NCBI GenBank assembly: GCA_030527325.1
Contig: JAUNBA010000001.1
Span: 124,001 to 188,000 of the forward strand
Length of the DNA stretch: 64,000 nt
Direction of reading: 5' to 3'
Source of the DNA: Slackia sp.
GTDB taxonomy: Bacteria; Actinomycetota; Coriobacteriia; Coriobacteriales; Eggerthellaceae
This document shows positions 39,573-48,811 of the stretch, piece after piece; position 1 is the first letter of the stretch; every line of letters starts with the position of its first letter. Below the pieces are notes generated by a model. That model had not been told where the DNA came from. It saw only the letters and a list, made by a program, of their open reading frames with translations, and searched no databases. Both the position numbers and the translations under genes were made by a program.

Positions 39573-41333
39573 CTAGGAACGCGTCGCGATTTCCTCGACG
39601 ATCTCGGCAATGAAACCGTCGATGGATTTCTCCACCGTTTCATTGCTGCGGTCGCGCACCGAAATAGTGCCTCGTTCCGCTTCTTTCTCGCCAAGAATCA
39701 GCATGTAAGGAACGCGGTCGATGCTGCGCGCCTCGCGAATCTTGTAGCCGATCTTCTCGTCGCGATCATCGACGACGACGCGCACGCCCGCAGCCTCGAA
39801 ACGATCGGCGACCGTATGGGCGTAGGCGCGGCTTTTCTCGGAAACGGGCAGCACCTTCACCTGCGTAGGCGCAAGCCACGTGGGGAACTTGCCCGCGAAA
39901 TGCTCGATCAGAATGCCGATGAAACGCTCTATCGAACCGAAGCACACGCGATGAAGCATGATCGGGCGCTTCTTCTCGCCATCGGCATCGGTGTATTCGA
40001 GATCGAAATTGATCGGCATCTGGAAATCGAGCTGCACGGTGCCGCACTGCCACGTGCGTCCCAGCGAATCGTCCAAATGGAAGTCGATTTTCGGGCCGTA
40101 GAACGCACCGTCGCCCTCGTTGACCACGTAATCCATGCCAAGCTTATCGAGCGCCGTCTTCAGTCCGTTCTCGGCAGCCGCCCAATCCTCATCCGACCCC
40201 ATGGAATCCTCGGGGCGCGTAGAAAGCTCGACGTGATACGTGAAACCGAATTTATCGTACACAGACGTTATCAGATTCGCCACGCCCACGATTTCGTCGG
40301 TCAACTGCTCGGGAGTCACGAACAGATGAGCGTCGTCCTGGTTGAAGCAACGCACGCGGAACAAGCCATGCAGCGCACCTTTGAGCTCATGACGATGGAC
40401 CAGACCGATCTCGCCCGCACGAATGGGAAGTTCACGGTAGCTATGAGGCTTAGACGCATACACCAGCACGCCGCCCGGGCAATTCATGGGCTTGATGCAA
40501 TACTCCTCGCCGTCGATAGAGGTGGAGTACATGTTGTCCTTGTAGTGATCCCAGTGGCCCGAGGTCTCCCACAGCTGGCGATTCATGATCTGCGGCGTGG
40601 AAATCTCGACATAACCGGCCTTATGATGAATCTCGCGCCAATAATCGAGCAGCGTATTCTTCAGAATCATGCCCTGGGGCAAGAAGAACGGGAAACCGGG
40701 GGCCTCGTCGCGCATCATGAACAAGTCCATTTCGCGGCCGATCTTACGGTGGTCGCGCTTTTTCGCCTCTTCGATCATGGCGATGTGAGCTTCGAGTTCC
40801 TCTTTACTGGCGAACGCCGTGCCGTTCACGCGCGTCAGCATCTTATTGCTGGAATCGGCCTTCCAATATGCGCCAGAAACGCCGGTGAGCTTGAACGCCT
40901 TGAGAGCCTTGGTGTAGGTCAGATGAGGGCCGACGCACATATCGATGTACTCGCCCTGCTGGTAAAACGTGATGCGCGCGTCTTCGGGCAAGTCTCCGAT
41001 ATGCTCGACCTTGTACTTCTCCCCGCGTTCCTCCATCAGCGCGATAGCCTCCTGTCGAGGAAGCTCGAAAACGCTGAACTTCAGATTCTCTTTGACGATC
41101 TTCTTCATTTCCGCCTCGATGGCAGGCAGATCGTCCTCGGACAGACGCTTATCGCCCAGATCGACGTCGTAATAAAAACCGTTATCCGTCGCGGGGCCGT
41201 ACGCGAAATCGGCCTCGGGATACAGGCGCTTGATGGCCTGGGCCATGATATGGGCGGCCGAGTGGCGAATAACGTGCGTCGCCTCGTCGGCGGCGACTTC
41301 GGCCACCGCGCCGTCGTTATACAAAGCTTTCAT
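39573..41333 (-). CDS. thrS: Threonyl-tRNA synthetase lacking the TGS domain
   Basis: Charges tRNA-Thr. From ATG 41333 it has 586 residues, about 55 fewer than E. coli ThrRS. The usual N-terminal TGS domain (about 60 residues) is missing: the editing domain starts almost at once with HVIRHSAAHIMAQA and contains CVGPHLTYT. The class II catalytic core is complete (MNCPGGVLVYASKPHSYREL, motif 2 FRVRCFNQDDAH) and the anticodon-binding domain follows. AGAGGAGA precedes the ATG. The start region has no room for TGS in any frame before the upstream terminator. Confidence 0.96.
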   Translation of the reverse strand: MKALYNDGAVAEVAADEATHVIRHSAAHIMAQAIKRLYPEADFAYGPATDNGFYYDVDLGDKRLSEDDLPAIEAEMKKIVKENLKFSVFELPRQEAIALMEERGEKYKVEHIGDLPEDARITFYQQGEYIDMCVGPHLTYTKALKAFKLTGVSGAYWKADSSNKMLTRVNGTAFASKEELEAHIAMIEEAKKRDHRKIGREMDLFMMRDEAPGFPFFLPQGMILKNTLLDYWREIHHKAGYVEISTPQIMNRQLWETSGHWDHYKDNMYSTSIDGEEYCIKPMNCPGGVLVYASKPHSYRELPIRAGEIGLVHRHELKGALHGLFRVRCFNQDDAHLFVTPEQLTDEIVGVANLITSVYDKFGFTYHVELSTRPEDSMGSDEDWAAAENGLKTALDKLGMDYVVNEGDGAFYGPKIDFHLDDSLGRTWQCGTVQLDFQMPINFDLEYTDADGEKKRPIMLHRVCFGSIERFIGILIEHFAGKFPTWLAPTQVKVLPVSEKSRAYAHTVADRFEAAGVRVVVDDRDEKIGYKIREARSIDRVPYMLILGEKEAERGTISVRDRSNETVEKSIDGFIAEIVEEIATRS

Positions 41334-41350
41334 TGGGATTGTCTCCTCTC

Positions 41351-41391
41351 GCATACGCGTATGCTCGCTCTTTCGACATCGCGAAAGATCC
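41351..41391 (-). other. Two inverted repeats in the thrS leader
   Basis: A perfect 14-base palindrome (GCATACGCGTATGC, 41351-41364) lies just upstream of the thrS ribosome site, and a second hairpin (TCTTTCG/CGAAAGA) lies immediately before it in the transcript. They could influence translation start or be a protein-binding site. No T-box features are seen. Confidence 0.35.
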
Positions 41392-41448
41392 GATACCGAA
41401 ACACAATCAAGAAGCGCCCTGAACTCGCAACGCGAGCCGGACGCATTG

Positions 41449-41479
41449 CAAAAAAAGCCGCCTCGCGTCGAGACGGCTT
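41449..41479 (-). terminator. Intrinsic terminator of the zinc-ribbon gene
   Basis: On the minus strand: 10-bp stem AAGCCGTCTC/GAGGCGGCTT (one G-U pair), 5-base loop and TTTTTTT tail; 45 bases after the stop of the 41524-42042 gene. Confidence 0.9.
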
Positions 41480-41523
41480 TTCAAACGGATACCGCGCATC
41501 CTTCCCCGAATGGCGTGTGACGC

Positions 41524-42042
41524 CTACATTCGGGGCTGACCCGCCTGGTTCGCCTGAGGCGCCGCCTGCTGATGCGGGCGGCCGGTAGTTCGAGCGCTAT
41601 GACGGGCAACCATGCCGGGCAGCGGCGTGGCGCAGTACGGGCACACAGTCCACGAGGGGTCGAGTGCATGACCGCACTTCGCACATTGGTTCTTCAGACG
41701 CTGATGGCACTGCGGGCACAGCACGTAATCGGCTTCCACCGGATAGCCGCAATTGCCGCATTCGCCATAATGCATAAGCTGACGTTGTTTCAAGGCGATT
41801 TCAAGTTCCTGTTCATCGCGATCGATCTGCAGCAGCGGCGGACGAAGCAGGCAGTAGGCGATAACGCCCAAAACAGGAATCAACGCCACAATCGCCCAGG
41901 CATACCACAACGTGCCGCGCTGATAAGCGTCACGTACGACCCACACGACGGACAGCACGTACAGGGCGACCAGCAAAACGATGATGACGGTCACGGCCAT
42001 CTGCAACTCGGGCGTCCACAATTGAGAGAGAATCTCGCTCAT
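41524..42042 (-). CDS. Membrane protein with double zinc ribbon
   Basis: Unknown function, 172 residues. Two N-terminal membrane helices (about 15-36 and 45-67) are followed by a cytoplasmic tail holding two rubredoxin-like knuckle pairs: CGNCGYPVEADYVLCPQC and CAKCGHALDPSWTVCPYC. The C-terminus is Gln/Ala/Pro-rich. It looks like a membrane-anchored zinc-ribbon protein of a kind common in Actinobacteria. Single-gene unit between valS and thrS. Confidence 0.82.
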   Translation of the reverse strand: MSEILSQLWTPELQMAVTVIIVLLVALYVLSVVWVVRDAYQRGTLWYAWAIVALIPVLGVIAYCLLRPPLLQIDRDEQELEIALKQRQLMHYGECGNCGYPVEADYVLCPQCHQRLKNQCAKCGHALDPSWTVCPYCATPLPGMVARHSARTTGRPHQQAAPQANQAGQPRM

Positions 42043-42157
42043 ATCGCTTCCTTTTCGAAGCGCGCCGAAGCGCGCCGATCGTTTCCAGTGTCAGAACTCG
42101 ATTATTGTACCGGAAGCGCTGCCGTTTCACGAAAACGACGCGATGCCCGGCGACACG

Positions 42158-42192
42158 AAGGCCGCTTCGCGCCTTGCGCGCAAAGCGGCCTT
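42158..42192 (-). terminator. Hairpin after valS
   Basis: A 10-bp stem AAGGCCGCTT/AAGCGGCCTT with an inner CGCGC/GCGCG stem begins 22 bases after the valS stop. No T-run follows on the minus strand, so termination is uncertain. Confidence 0.4.
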
Positions 42193-42213
42193 TCCAGCAA
42201 TGGAAACCGGACG

Positions 42214-44886
42214 TTATCCGAGTTCCGCTATCTGCTTTTCCAGAAGATCGATCTTCGCGGAAAGTTCGGCATGCTTCGCCTGGTCCTTCGCGACGATCTC
42301 GGGCTTCGCCTTGGCAAGGTATCCGGGATTGGCAAGCTTTTTGGCGACCTTGGCGTCTTCTTTACGCAGCTTGTCGAGCTCCTTGACGAGGCGATCGCGT
42401 TCAGCGGCGAAATCGACCAAGCCGGACAGGACGCTGTACACCTCGCAACCGGCGACCAGCACGGCGGCCGATTCCGCAGGCTTTTCCACTTCGACTCCCG
42501 TCGTCATGGAGGAAAGGCGGGCAAGCGATTCGATCAAGGCGCGCTGCCCCTCGATAAGGGCCGCGTCCGATGCGTCGGACGCCTTGACGACCACATCGAG
42601 CTCGCGCTTGGGCGAGATGCCGTAACGCGCACGAGTGGAGCGAACCGCGGAAACGACGCCGCAAACCAAATCGATGGAACGCTCCGCCTCCTCGTCGATC
42701 CAACATGCCAACGTATCGGGCTCGGGCCATGCCGCCATCATAAGAGCGGGAGCCTCGTCGCCATGCGGCAGCTTCTCCCAGATCGCTTCGGTCACAAACG
42801 GCATGGCGGGATGAAGCAGGCGAAGAGCCATGTCAAGCACGTACACCAGATTGCGCTGGGTTTGAAGACGCGCGGGACCCTCCTGCTGCAAAGCGGATTT
42901 GGAGAACTCGATGTACCAGTCGCAGAACTCGTTCCAGAAGAAGCCATGCAGCTCGCGAGCGACTTCGCCGAACTGATACGCCTCGATGCCTGCGGTAACG
43001 CGGGCGGAAAGACCCGCCAAGCGAGAGAAGATCCACGCATCGGCGGGACCCGCGACCTGCGGATCGCCGGGCGTGTACCCGTCGAGATTCGACAACACGA
43101 AACGGCTCGCATTCCACACCTTGTTCACGAAGGCGCGAGCGGCCTCGGTGCGCGGAGAGTCGATCAGCTCATGAGTCGTATCGTCGATGTTGGCGTCGAA
43201 ACGCACATCCTGATTGTTCGTGACCAGCGTGAGCAGGTTGAAACGCATGGCATCGGCGCCGTACTTGTCGATGAGGTCCATCGGATTGACGCCGTTGCCC
43301 TTGGATTTCGACATGCGCGTGCCGTCTTTAGCCAAAATGGTTGCGTAGATGACCACATCATGAAACGGAATCTCATCGAGGAAATACGTCGACGCCATGA
43401 TCATACGAGCGACCCACAACGCGATGATGTCGCGCGCCGTGACAAGGGCCGTCGTGGGATGATGGCCCTCGAGCAGCTCGGGGTTGTTCGGCCAGCCCTG
43501 CGTGGCGAACGTCCACAACTGGCTGGAGAACCAGGTATCGAGCACGTCTTCGTCCTGACGCGTGGCAGCGCCGCACTGCGGGCATTCATGCGCGTCTTCC
43601 ATGGATGCATCCATCCAGCCGCATTCGTCGCAATAGAAGACCGGAATGCGATGGCCCCACCACAGCTGACGCGAAATGCACCAGTCCTTGAGGTTTTCCA
43701 TCCAGGTCAAATAGCTCTGCGTCCAGCGCTCGGGATGGAACGTGACCTTGCCGCTCGTCACGGCCTCGGTCGCAGGCCCTTTGAGCTTATCGACCGCCAC
43801 GAACCACTGCTCGGACAGCCACGGCTCCAAAGCGGAGGGGCATCGGTAGCAATGCATGACGGAATGCTGATGGTCCTCGACGCGATCGAGCAAACCGTGC
43901 TCGTCGAACCAGGCGACCACGGCCTCGCGGCACTCTTCGCGGCTCATGCCCGAAAATGCGCCATAGCCGTCCACGACATGGGCGGTCTCGTCGAAGATAT
44001 TGATCTTTTCCAACCCGTGGCGCTCGCCCATCGCGAAATCGTTGGGGTCATGCGCAGGCGTCACCTTCACGAAGCCGGAACCGAAATCGGCATCGACGTA
44101 GAAATCGCTGAAAATGGGGATTTCGCGATCGACGATGGGCAGCTTGACCGTCTTGCCGACGAATTTGTCCTTGTCGTGGTCTTTCGGGGAAACCGCCACG
44201 CCGGTGTCGCCGAGCATGGTCTCGGGACGCGTGGTCGCCACCACGATATAGTCGCAGCCGTCGACAGGTTCGCTCAACGGATAGCGCAGATGCCACAGAT
44301 GGCCCGCTTCTTCCTTGTATTCGGCTTCGTCATCGGAAATGGCCGTGCGGCAATGCGGGCACCAGTTCACGATGCGCTTGCCGCGATAGATCAAGCCGTC
44401 GTGATACCAGTCGACGAACGTCTTGCGCACTGCGTCGGCGTAATCGTCGTCCATCGTGAAGTGGGGGTCGGAAAAATCGACCGAGCAGCCCATGCGCTTG
44501 ATCTGCTCCACGATATGGCCGCCGTATTCATGCGTCCAATCCCAACAGGCCTCGACGAACTTCTCGCGACCGATTTCGCGACGTGAAATGCCCTCTGCCG
44601 CCAGCTTCTTATCGACCTTGGTCTGCGTGGCGATGCCCGCGTGATCGGTTCCCAAGATCCAGCGGGTAGAACGCCCGCGCATGCGCATGAAGCGCACGAA
44701 GGTGTCCTGGATGGTATCGTCCATCGCATGGCCCATATGGAGCACGCCCGTGACATTCGGAGGCGGGATGGTGACGGTGCAGTCGCCCACGCCCTTCGAT
44801 CGTTTGTAGTAATCGCCCGCAAGCCATTTGTCGAGCATCGCCTGCTCGACAAGGGCCGGGTCGTAGTTTTTGGAAAGCTCTTCCAT
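42214..44886 (-). CDS. valS: Valyl-tRNA synthetase
   Basis: Class I synthetase, 890 residues. Motif PPPNVTGVLHMGHA (HIGH variant) is near the N-terminus; the CP1 editing domain includes TTRPETMLGDTGVAV; the KMSKS loop is RMSKSKGNG; the C-terminus ends in a coiled coil (about 820-890) of the ValRS tail. It starts 7 bases after the clpX stop, so it is probably co-transcribed with clpX. No T-box leader is visible. Confidence 0.97.
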   Translation of the reverse strand: MEELSKNYDPALVEQAMLDKWLAGDYYKRSKGVGDCTVTIPPPNVTGVLHMGHAMDDTIQDTFVRFMRMRGRSTRWILGTDHAGIATQTKVDKKLAAEGISRREIGREKFVEACWDWTHEYGGHIVEQIKRMGCSVDFSDPHFTMDDDYADAVRKTFVDWYHDGLIYRGKRIVNWCPHCRTAISDDEAEYKEEAGHLWHLRYPLSEPVDGCDYIVVATTRPETMLGDTGVAVSPKDHDKDKFVGKTVKLPIVDREIPIFSDFYVDADFGSGFVKVTPAHDPNDFAMGERHGLEKINIFDETAHVVDGYGAFSGMSREECREAVVAWFDEHGLLDRVEDHQHSVMHCYRCPSALEPWLSEQWFVAVDKLKGPATEAVTSGKVTFHPERWTQSYLTWMENLKDWCISRQLWWGHRIPVFYCDECGWMDASMEDAHECPQCGAATRQDEDVLDTWFSSQLWTFATQGWPNNPELLEGHHPTTALVTARDIIALWVARMIMASTYFLDEIPFHDVVIYATILAKDGTRMSKSKGNGVNPMDLIDKYGADAMRFNLLTLVTNNQDVRFDANIDDTTHELIDSPRTEAARAFVNKVWNASRFVLSNLDGYTPGDPQVAGPADAWIFSRLAGLSARVTAGIEAYQFGEVARELHGFFWNEFCDWYIEFSKSALQQEGPARLQTQRNLVYVLDMALRLLHPAMPFVTEAIWEKLPHGDEAPALMMAAWPEPDTLACWIDEEAERSIDLVCGVVSAVRSTRARYGISPKRELDVVVKASDASDAALIEGQRALIESLARLSSMTTGVEVEKPAESAAVLVAGCEVYSVLSGLVDFAAERDRLVKELDKLRKEDAKVAKKLANPGYLAKAKPEIVAKDQAKHAELSAKIDLLEKQIAELG

Positions 44887-44893
44887 GGCTCCT

Positions 44894-46279
<1,386 letters not shown>

Positions 46280-46282
46280 CGG

Positions 46283-46903
46283 TTAGGCTTCCTTCTTCGA
46301 GGCGGCGCGAGAGGTGATGATTTCGTCGACCAGGCCGTACGCCTTGGACTCCTCGGCCGTCATCCAGTTATCGCGCTCGGAATCGGCATGGATGGTTTCG
46401 ACCGTCTGACCGGTGTGCTTCGCCAAAATGCCCTCGAGACGGGCACGGCATTTACGCATCTCGGCGGCGGCGATCTCGAAATCGGTCTGCTGAGTGCGCT
46501 GTTCGGCGCCTCCCATGGGCTGGTGAATCATGATCTGGGAATTCGGCGTGATGAAACGCTTTCCAGGAGCGCCTGCGGCCGTCAGCACGGAACCCATGGA
46601 TGCGGCCATGCCCATGCAGACCGTCGAAACATCGCAGCGGATGAACTGCATCGCATCGTAAATAGCCAAACCGGCGGAAACGCTTCCTCCGGGAGAATTG
46701 ATATACAGCGAGATATCCTTCTCGGGATCGGCGCTCTCGAGATGAAGCAGCTGGGCGATGACGACGTTGGCCACATCGTCGTCGATCGCGCTTCCCAAAA
46801 ACACGATGCGGTCGTTCAGCAAGCGCGAGTAAATGTCGTAGGAGCGTTCGCCGCGCGGCGACTGCTCGATGACGTAAGGGATGGTATAGCCGTTATGTAT
46901 CAT
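46283..46903 (-). CDS. clpP: ClpP protease subunit
   Basis: Serine peptidase that forms the 14-mer degradation chamber. The protein has 206 residues. Catalytic Ser lies in [11 protein letters not shown] and His in [12 protein letters not shown]; the Asp follows in AYGLVDE. The start ATG has AGGGAAC just upstream. A hairpin lies 30-70 bases before the start. Confidence 0.97.
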   Translation of the reverse strand: MIHNGYTIPYVIEQSPRGERSYDIYSRLLNDRIVFLGSAIDDDVANVVIAQLLHLESADPEKDISLYINSPGGSVSAGLAIYDAMQFIRCDVSTVCMGMAASMGSVLTAAGAPGKRFITPNSQIMIHQPMGGAEQRTQQTDFEIAAAEMRKCRARLEGILAKHTGQTVETIHADSERDNWMTAEESKAYGLVDEIITSRAASKKEA

Positions 46904-46930
46904 ATTGTTCCCTGTTCCCTTTCCTCAATA

Positions 46931-46972
46931 CAACCCTGGCTCGCCTCCTTGCATGAAGGTGACGAGCCAGGG
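46931..46972 (-). terminator. Hairpin between tig and clpP
   Basis: A perfect 10-bp stem CCCTGGCTCG/CGAGCCAGGG encloses a smaller CCTT/AAGG hairpin. The tail on the minus strand is TTGTATTGAGG, only moderately T-rich. It lies 28 bases before the clpP ATG. It could end tig or act as a leader structure of clpP, since a promoter does not fit between it and clpP. Confidence 0.6.
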
Positions 46973-47063
46973 CAAATGTAACACGTTATGACGCATGCAT
47001 GTTTCGAACGCAACGGCGGTTTACCGTACATCCATAGAACCACGCACGGCGCAATACTCGCCG

Positions 47064-48479
47064 CTATTCGGCAGCGGGCGCCTCCTCGGCGGCAGCGGCC
47101 TTCTTGGAAGACTTCTTAGCGGTCTTCTTAGCAGGCTTTTTCTTTTCCTCAGCCTCGGCAGCGGGGGTTTCGACCTCTTCGACGTCGGCCTCGGCAAGCA
47201 CTGCCTCGAGCGCCTTGCCGCGCATGATGCCCTCGCGGACCACGTGCAGACGACCCTGCGCCTTCCACTCGGCGAACAAAGCCTCGGGATCCTCGGCGCC
47301 GGAATTGGCGAATTCGGCGGAAATCTCCTCGTCGGTCACCTCGATGCCGGCATGGCGTGCGTATGCGTCGAGCGCGAGATTCTGCTTGACGGTATCGACG
47401 GCCTGCAGCTTGACGTCCTCTTTGAACTGGTCGGCAGTGATGTCCTGCGCCTTCAGGTATGCATCGAGCGTAGCGCCCTGATTCTGAAGCTGGGTGAAGA
47501 AGTTCTGGAGCAGATCGCGCTCGGCTTCTTCCGCCATGACGCCCGGAACCTCGCCGATCAGGCGCTCCTGCAAAGCGAACAGAGCGTTGTTCTCCATAAT
47601 GCGGGGAATGATGTCACCCTTCTGCTGCTCGATGGATTCGCCCATGCGCACGCGCAGCTCGGCGACGTCGGCAAAGCCGAGGGTCTCTTTGACCCACTCG
47701 TCGGTGACTTCGGGGGCGATCTTCTTCTTGACGACCTTCACCTCGACCTCGAAGGTGACGTTTTCGGTCTTATCCTTGAGGATGGACGTCATCATGCAGG
47801 GGTTCTCGGCGACATTGAGGGTGATGGACTTGGTCTCGCCCTTCTTCATGCCGAGCAGCGCCTCGTCGAACGCCGCGGGGAACAGGCCCTGGCCGAGCTC
47901 GTAGAGACGGTCCTCAGCGCCGAGGGACTCCATGACCTCCCCGTTGTCGTCTTTGACGACCAGCGTGATCTCGATGCTGCTGTTCTCCTTGACCTTGGTG
48001 TTGGCGGGAGCGTTCTTGTAATCGTAGTAGTAGTTGCCGAGCGCCGCGATCTGCTCGTCGATTTCGGCATCGGAGGCCGTCTTGAACGGAACTTCGATAT
48101 GCACGGGAGAGTAATCGGACAGCTCGAGTGCGGGCTTCACCTCGAACTCAGCGGAGAACGTGAAATCCTTGCCCTCTTCGACCAGGCCCTCGACGTCGCC
48201 GAACTTAGGCTGGGAGATGATGTTGAGATCGTTCTCGTCGATGGCCAGCGGGAAGCTCTCGTTGAGCAGCTCGTCGGTGACGGTGGAACGCACGGCCTCC
48301 TTGCCCAGGTTGCTGTCGATCACGGGACGGGGCACATGGCCGGGGCGGAATCCAGGGAAACGATACTTCGTGCCGAAATCCTTATAGGTCTTCTTGATGC
48401 GAGCGTCGATCTCGGACGCCTCGATGGTCACCGTCAGCTTGGTGGCACCGGACTCGAGAACCTCTACCTTCGTTTTCAA
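47064..48479 (-). CDS. tig: Trigger factor with Lys/Ala-rich tail
   Basis: Ribosome-bound chaperone with peptidyl-prolyl isomerase activity. The protein has 471 residues. The ribosome-binding signature is in FRFPGFRPGHVPRPVID-like sequence (GFRPGHVPR); the PPIase and C-terminal helical domains follow. The last 35 residues are a low-complexity tail rich in Lys, Ala and Glu. The start is TTG at 48479, supported by GGAGG 6 bases upstream. It leads the tig-clpP-clpX order known across bacteria. Confidence 0.95.
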   Translation of the reverse strand: MKTKVEVLESGATKLTVTIEASEIDARIKKTYKDFGTKYRFPGFRPGHVPRPVIDSNLGKEAVRSTVTDELLNESFPLAIDENDLNIISQPKFGDVEGLVEEGKDFTFSAEFEVKPALELSDYSPVHIEVPFKTASDAEIDEQIAALGNYYYDYKNAPANTKVKENSSIEITLVVKDDNGEVMESLGAEDRLYELGQGLFPAAFDEALLGMKKGETKSITLNVAENPCMMTSILKDKTENVTFEVEVKVVKKKIAPEVTDEWVKETLGFADVAELRVRMGESIEQQKGDIIPRIMENNALFALQERLIGEVPGVMAEEAERDLLQNFFTQLQNQGATLDAYLKAQDITADQFKEDVKLQAVDTVKQNLALDAYARHAGIEVTDEEISAEFANSGAEDPEALFAEWKAQGRLHVVREGIMRGKALEAVLAEADVEEVETPAAEAEEKKKPAKKTAKKSSKKAAAAEEAPAAE

Positions 48480-48563
48480 CTCTATCCTCCATCTGAGTCT
48501 TGCTCAGTTCGCCCGAAGGCGAACAGGTTACCTATGTCGCAAGCGCCATCGCGGATGCGAGAA

Positions 48564-48649
48564 TGGTGCGGGCGAAAGGACTTGAACCTTCACGGGGGTT
48601 GCCCACCAGAACCTAAATCTGGCGCGTCTGCCAATTCCGCCACGCCCGC
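48564..48649 (-). tRNA. tRNA-Leu (anticodon UAG)
   Basis: An 86-base class II tRNA on the minus strand including an encoded CCA. The acceptor stem is GCGGGCG/CGCCCGC. The anticodon stem is CCAGA/TCTGG with loop TTTAGGT, so the anticodon is TAG (reads CUA/CUG-type Leu codons). A long variable arm and TTCAAGT T-loop fit tRNA-Leu. A -10 TATCAT (48686-48691) lies about 40 bases upstream. It precedes tig by 84 bases on the same strand, with a GTTCGCC/GGCGAAC hairpin between. Confidence 0.95.
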
Positions 48650-48811
48650 ACGCGCCTCCGCGTCCATCGGGACACGCAACAGCACATGATAGCAAAAACG
48701 CGCCCCTTGGTGGAGAGGTAAACCATGCTTCGCGCCGATATGCCCCGAAAGACGGGGGAAGCGGCCCTCGTGCGGGCAGAAACGGCCGCAGCGATCGCGG
48801 CCGCTCCCCCG

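Noticed and set aside
41334..41448. T-box riboswitch before thrS
   Set aside because: No T-box sequence, specifier loop or leader terminator is seen between the zinc-ribbon terminator and thrS.
41572..44586. A 1004-codon plus-strand open frame opposite valS
   Set aside because: It runs antisense to the fully conserved valS and the zinc-ribbon gene. Long antisense frames are expected at this GC content; its composition (Arg/His/Gly-rich) matches no protein family.
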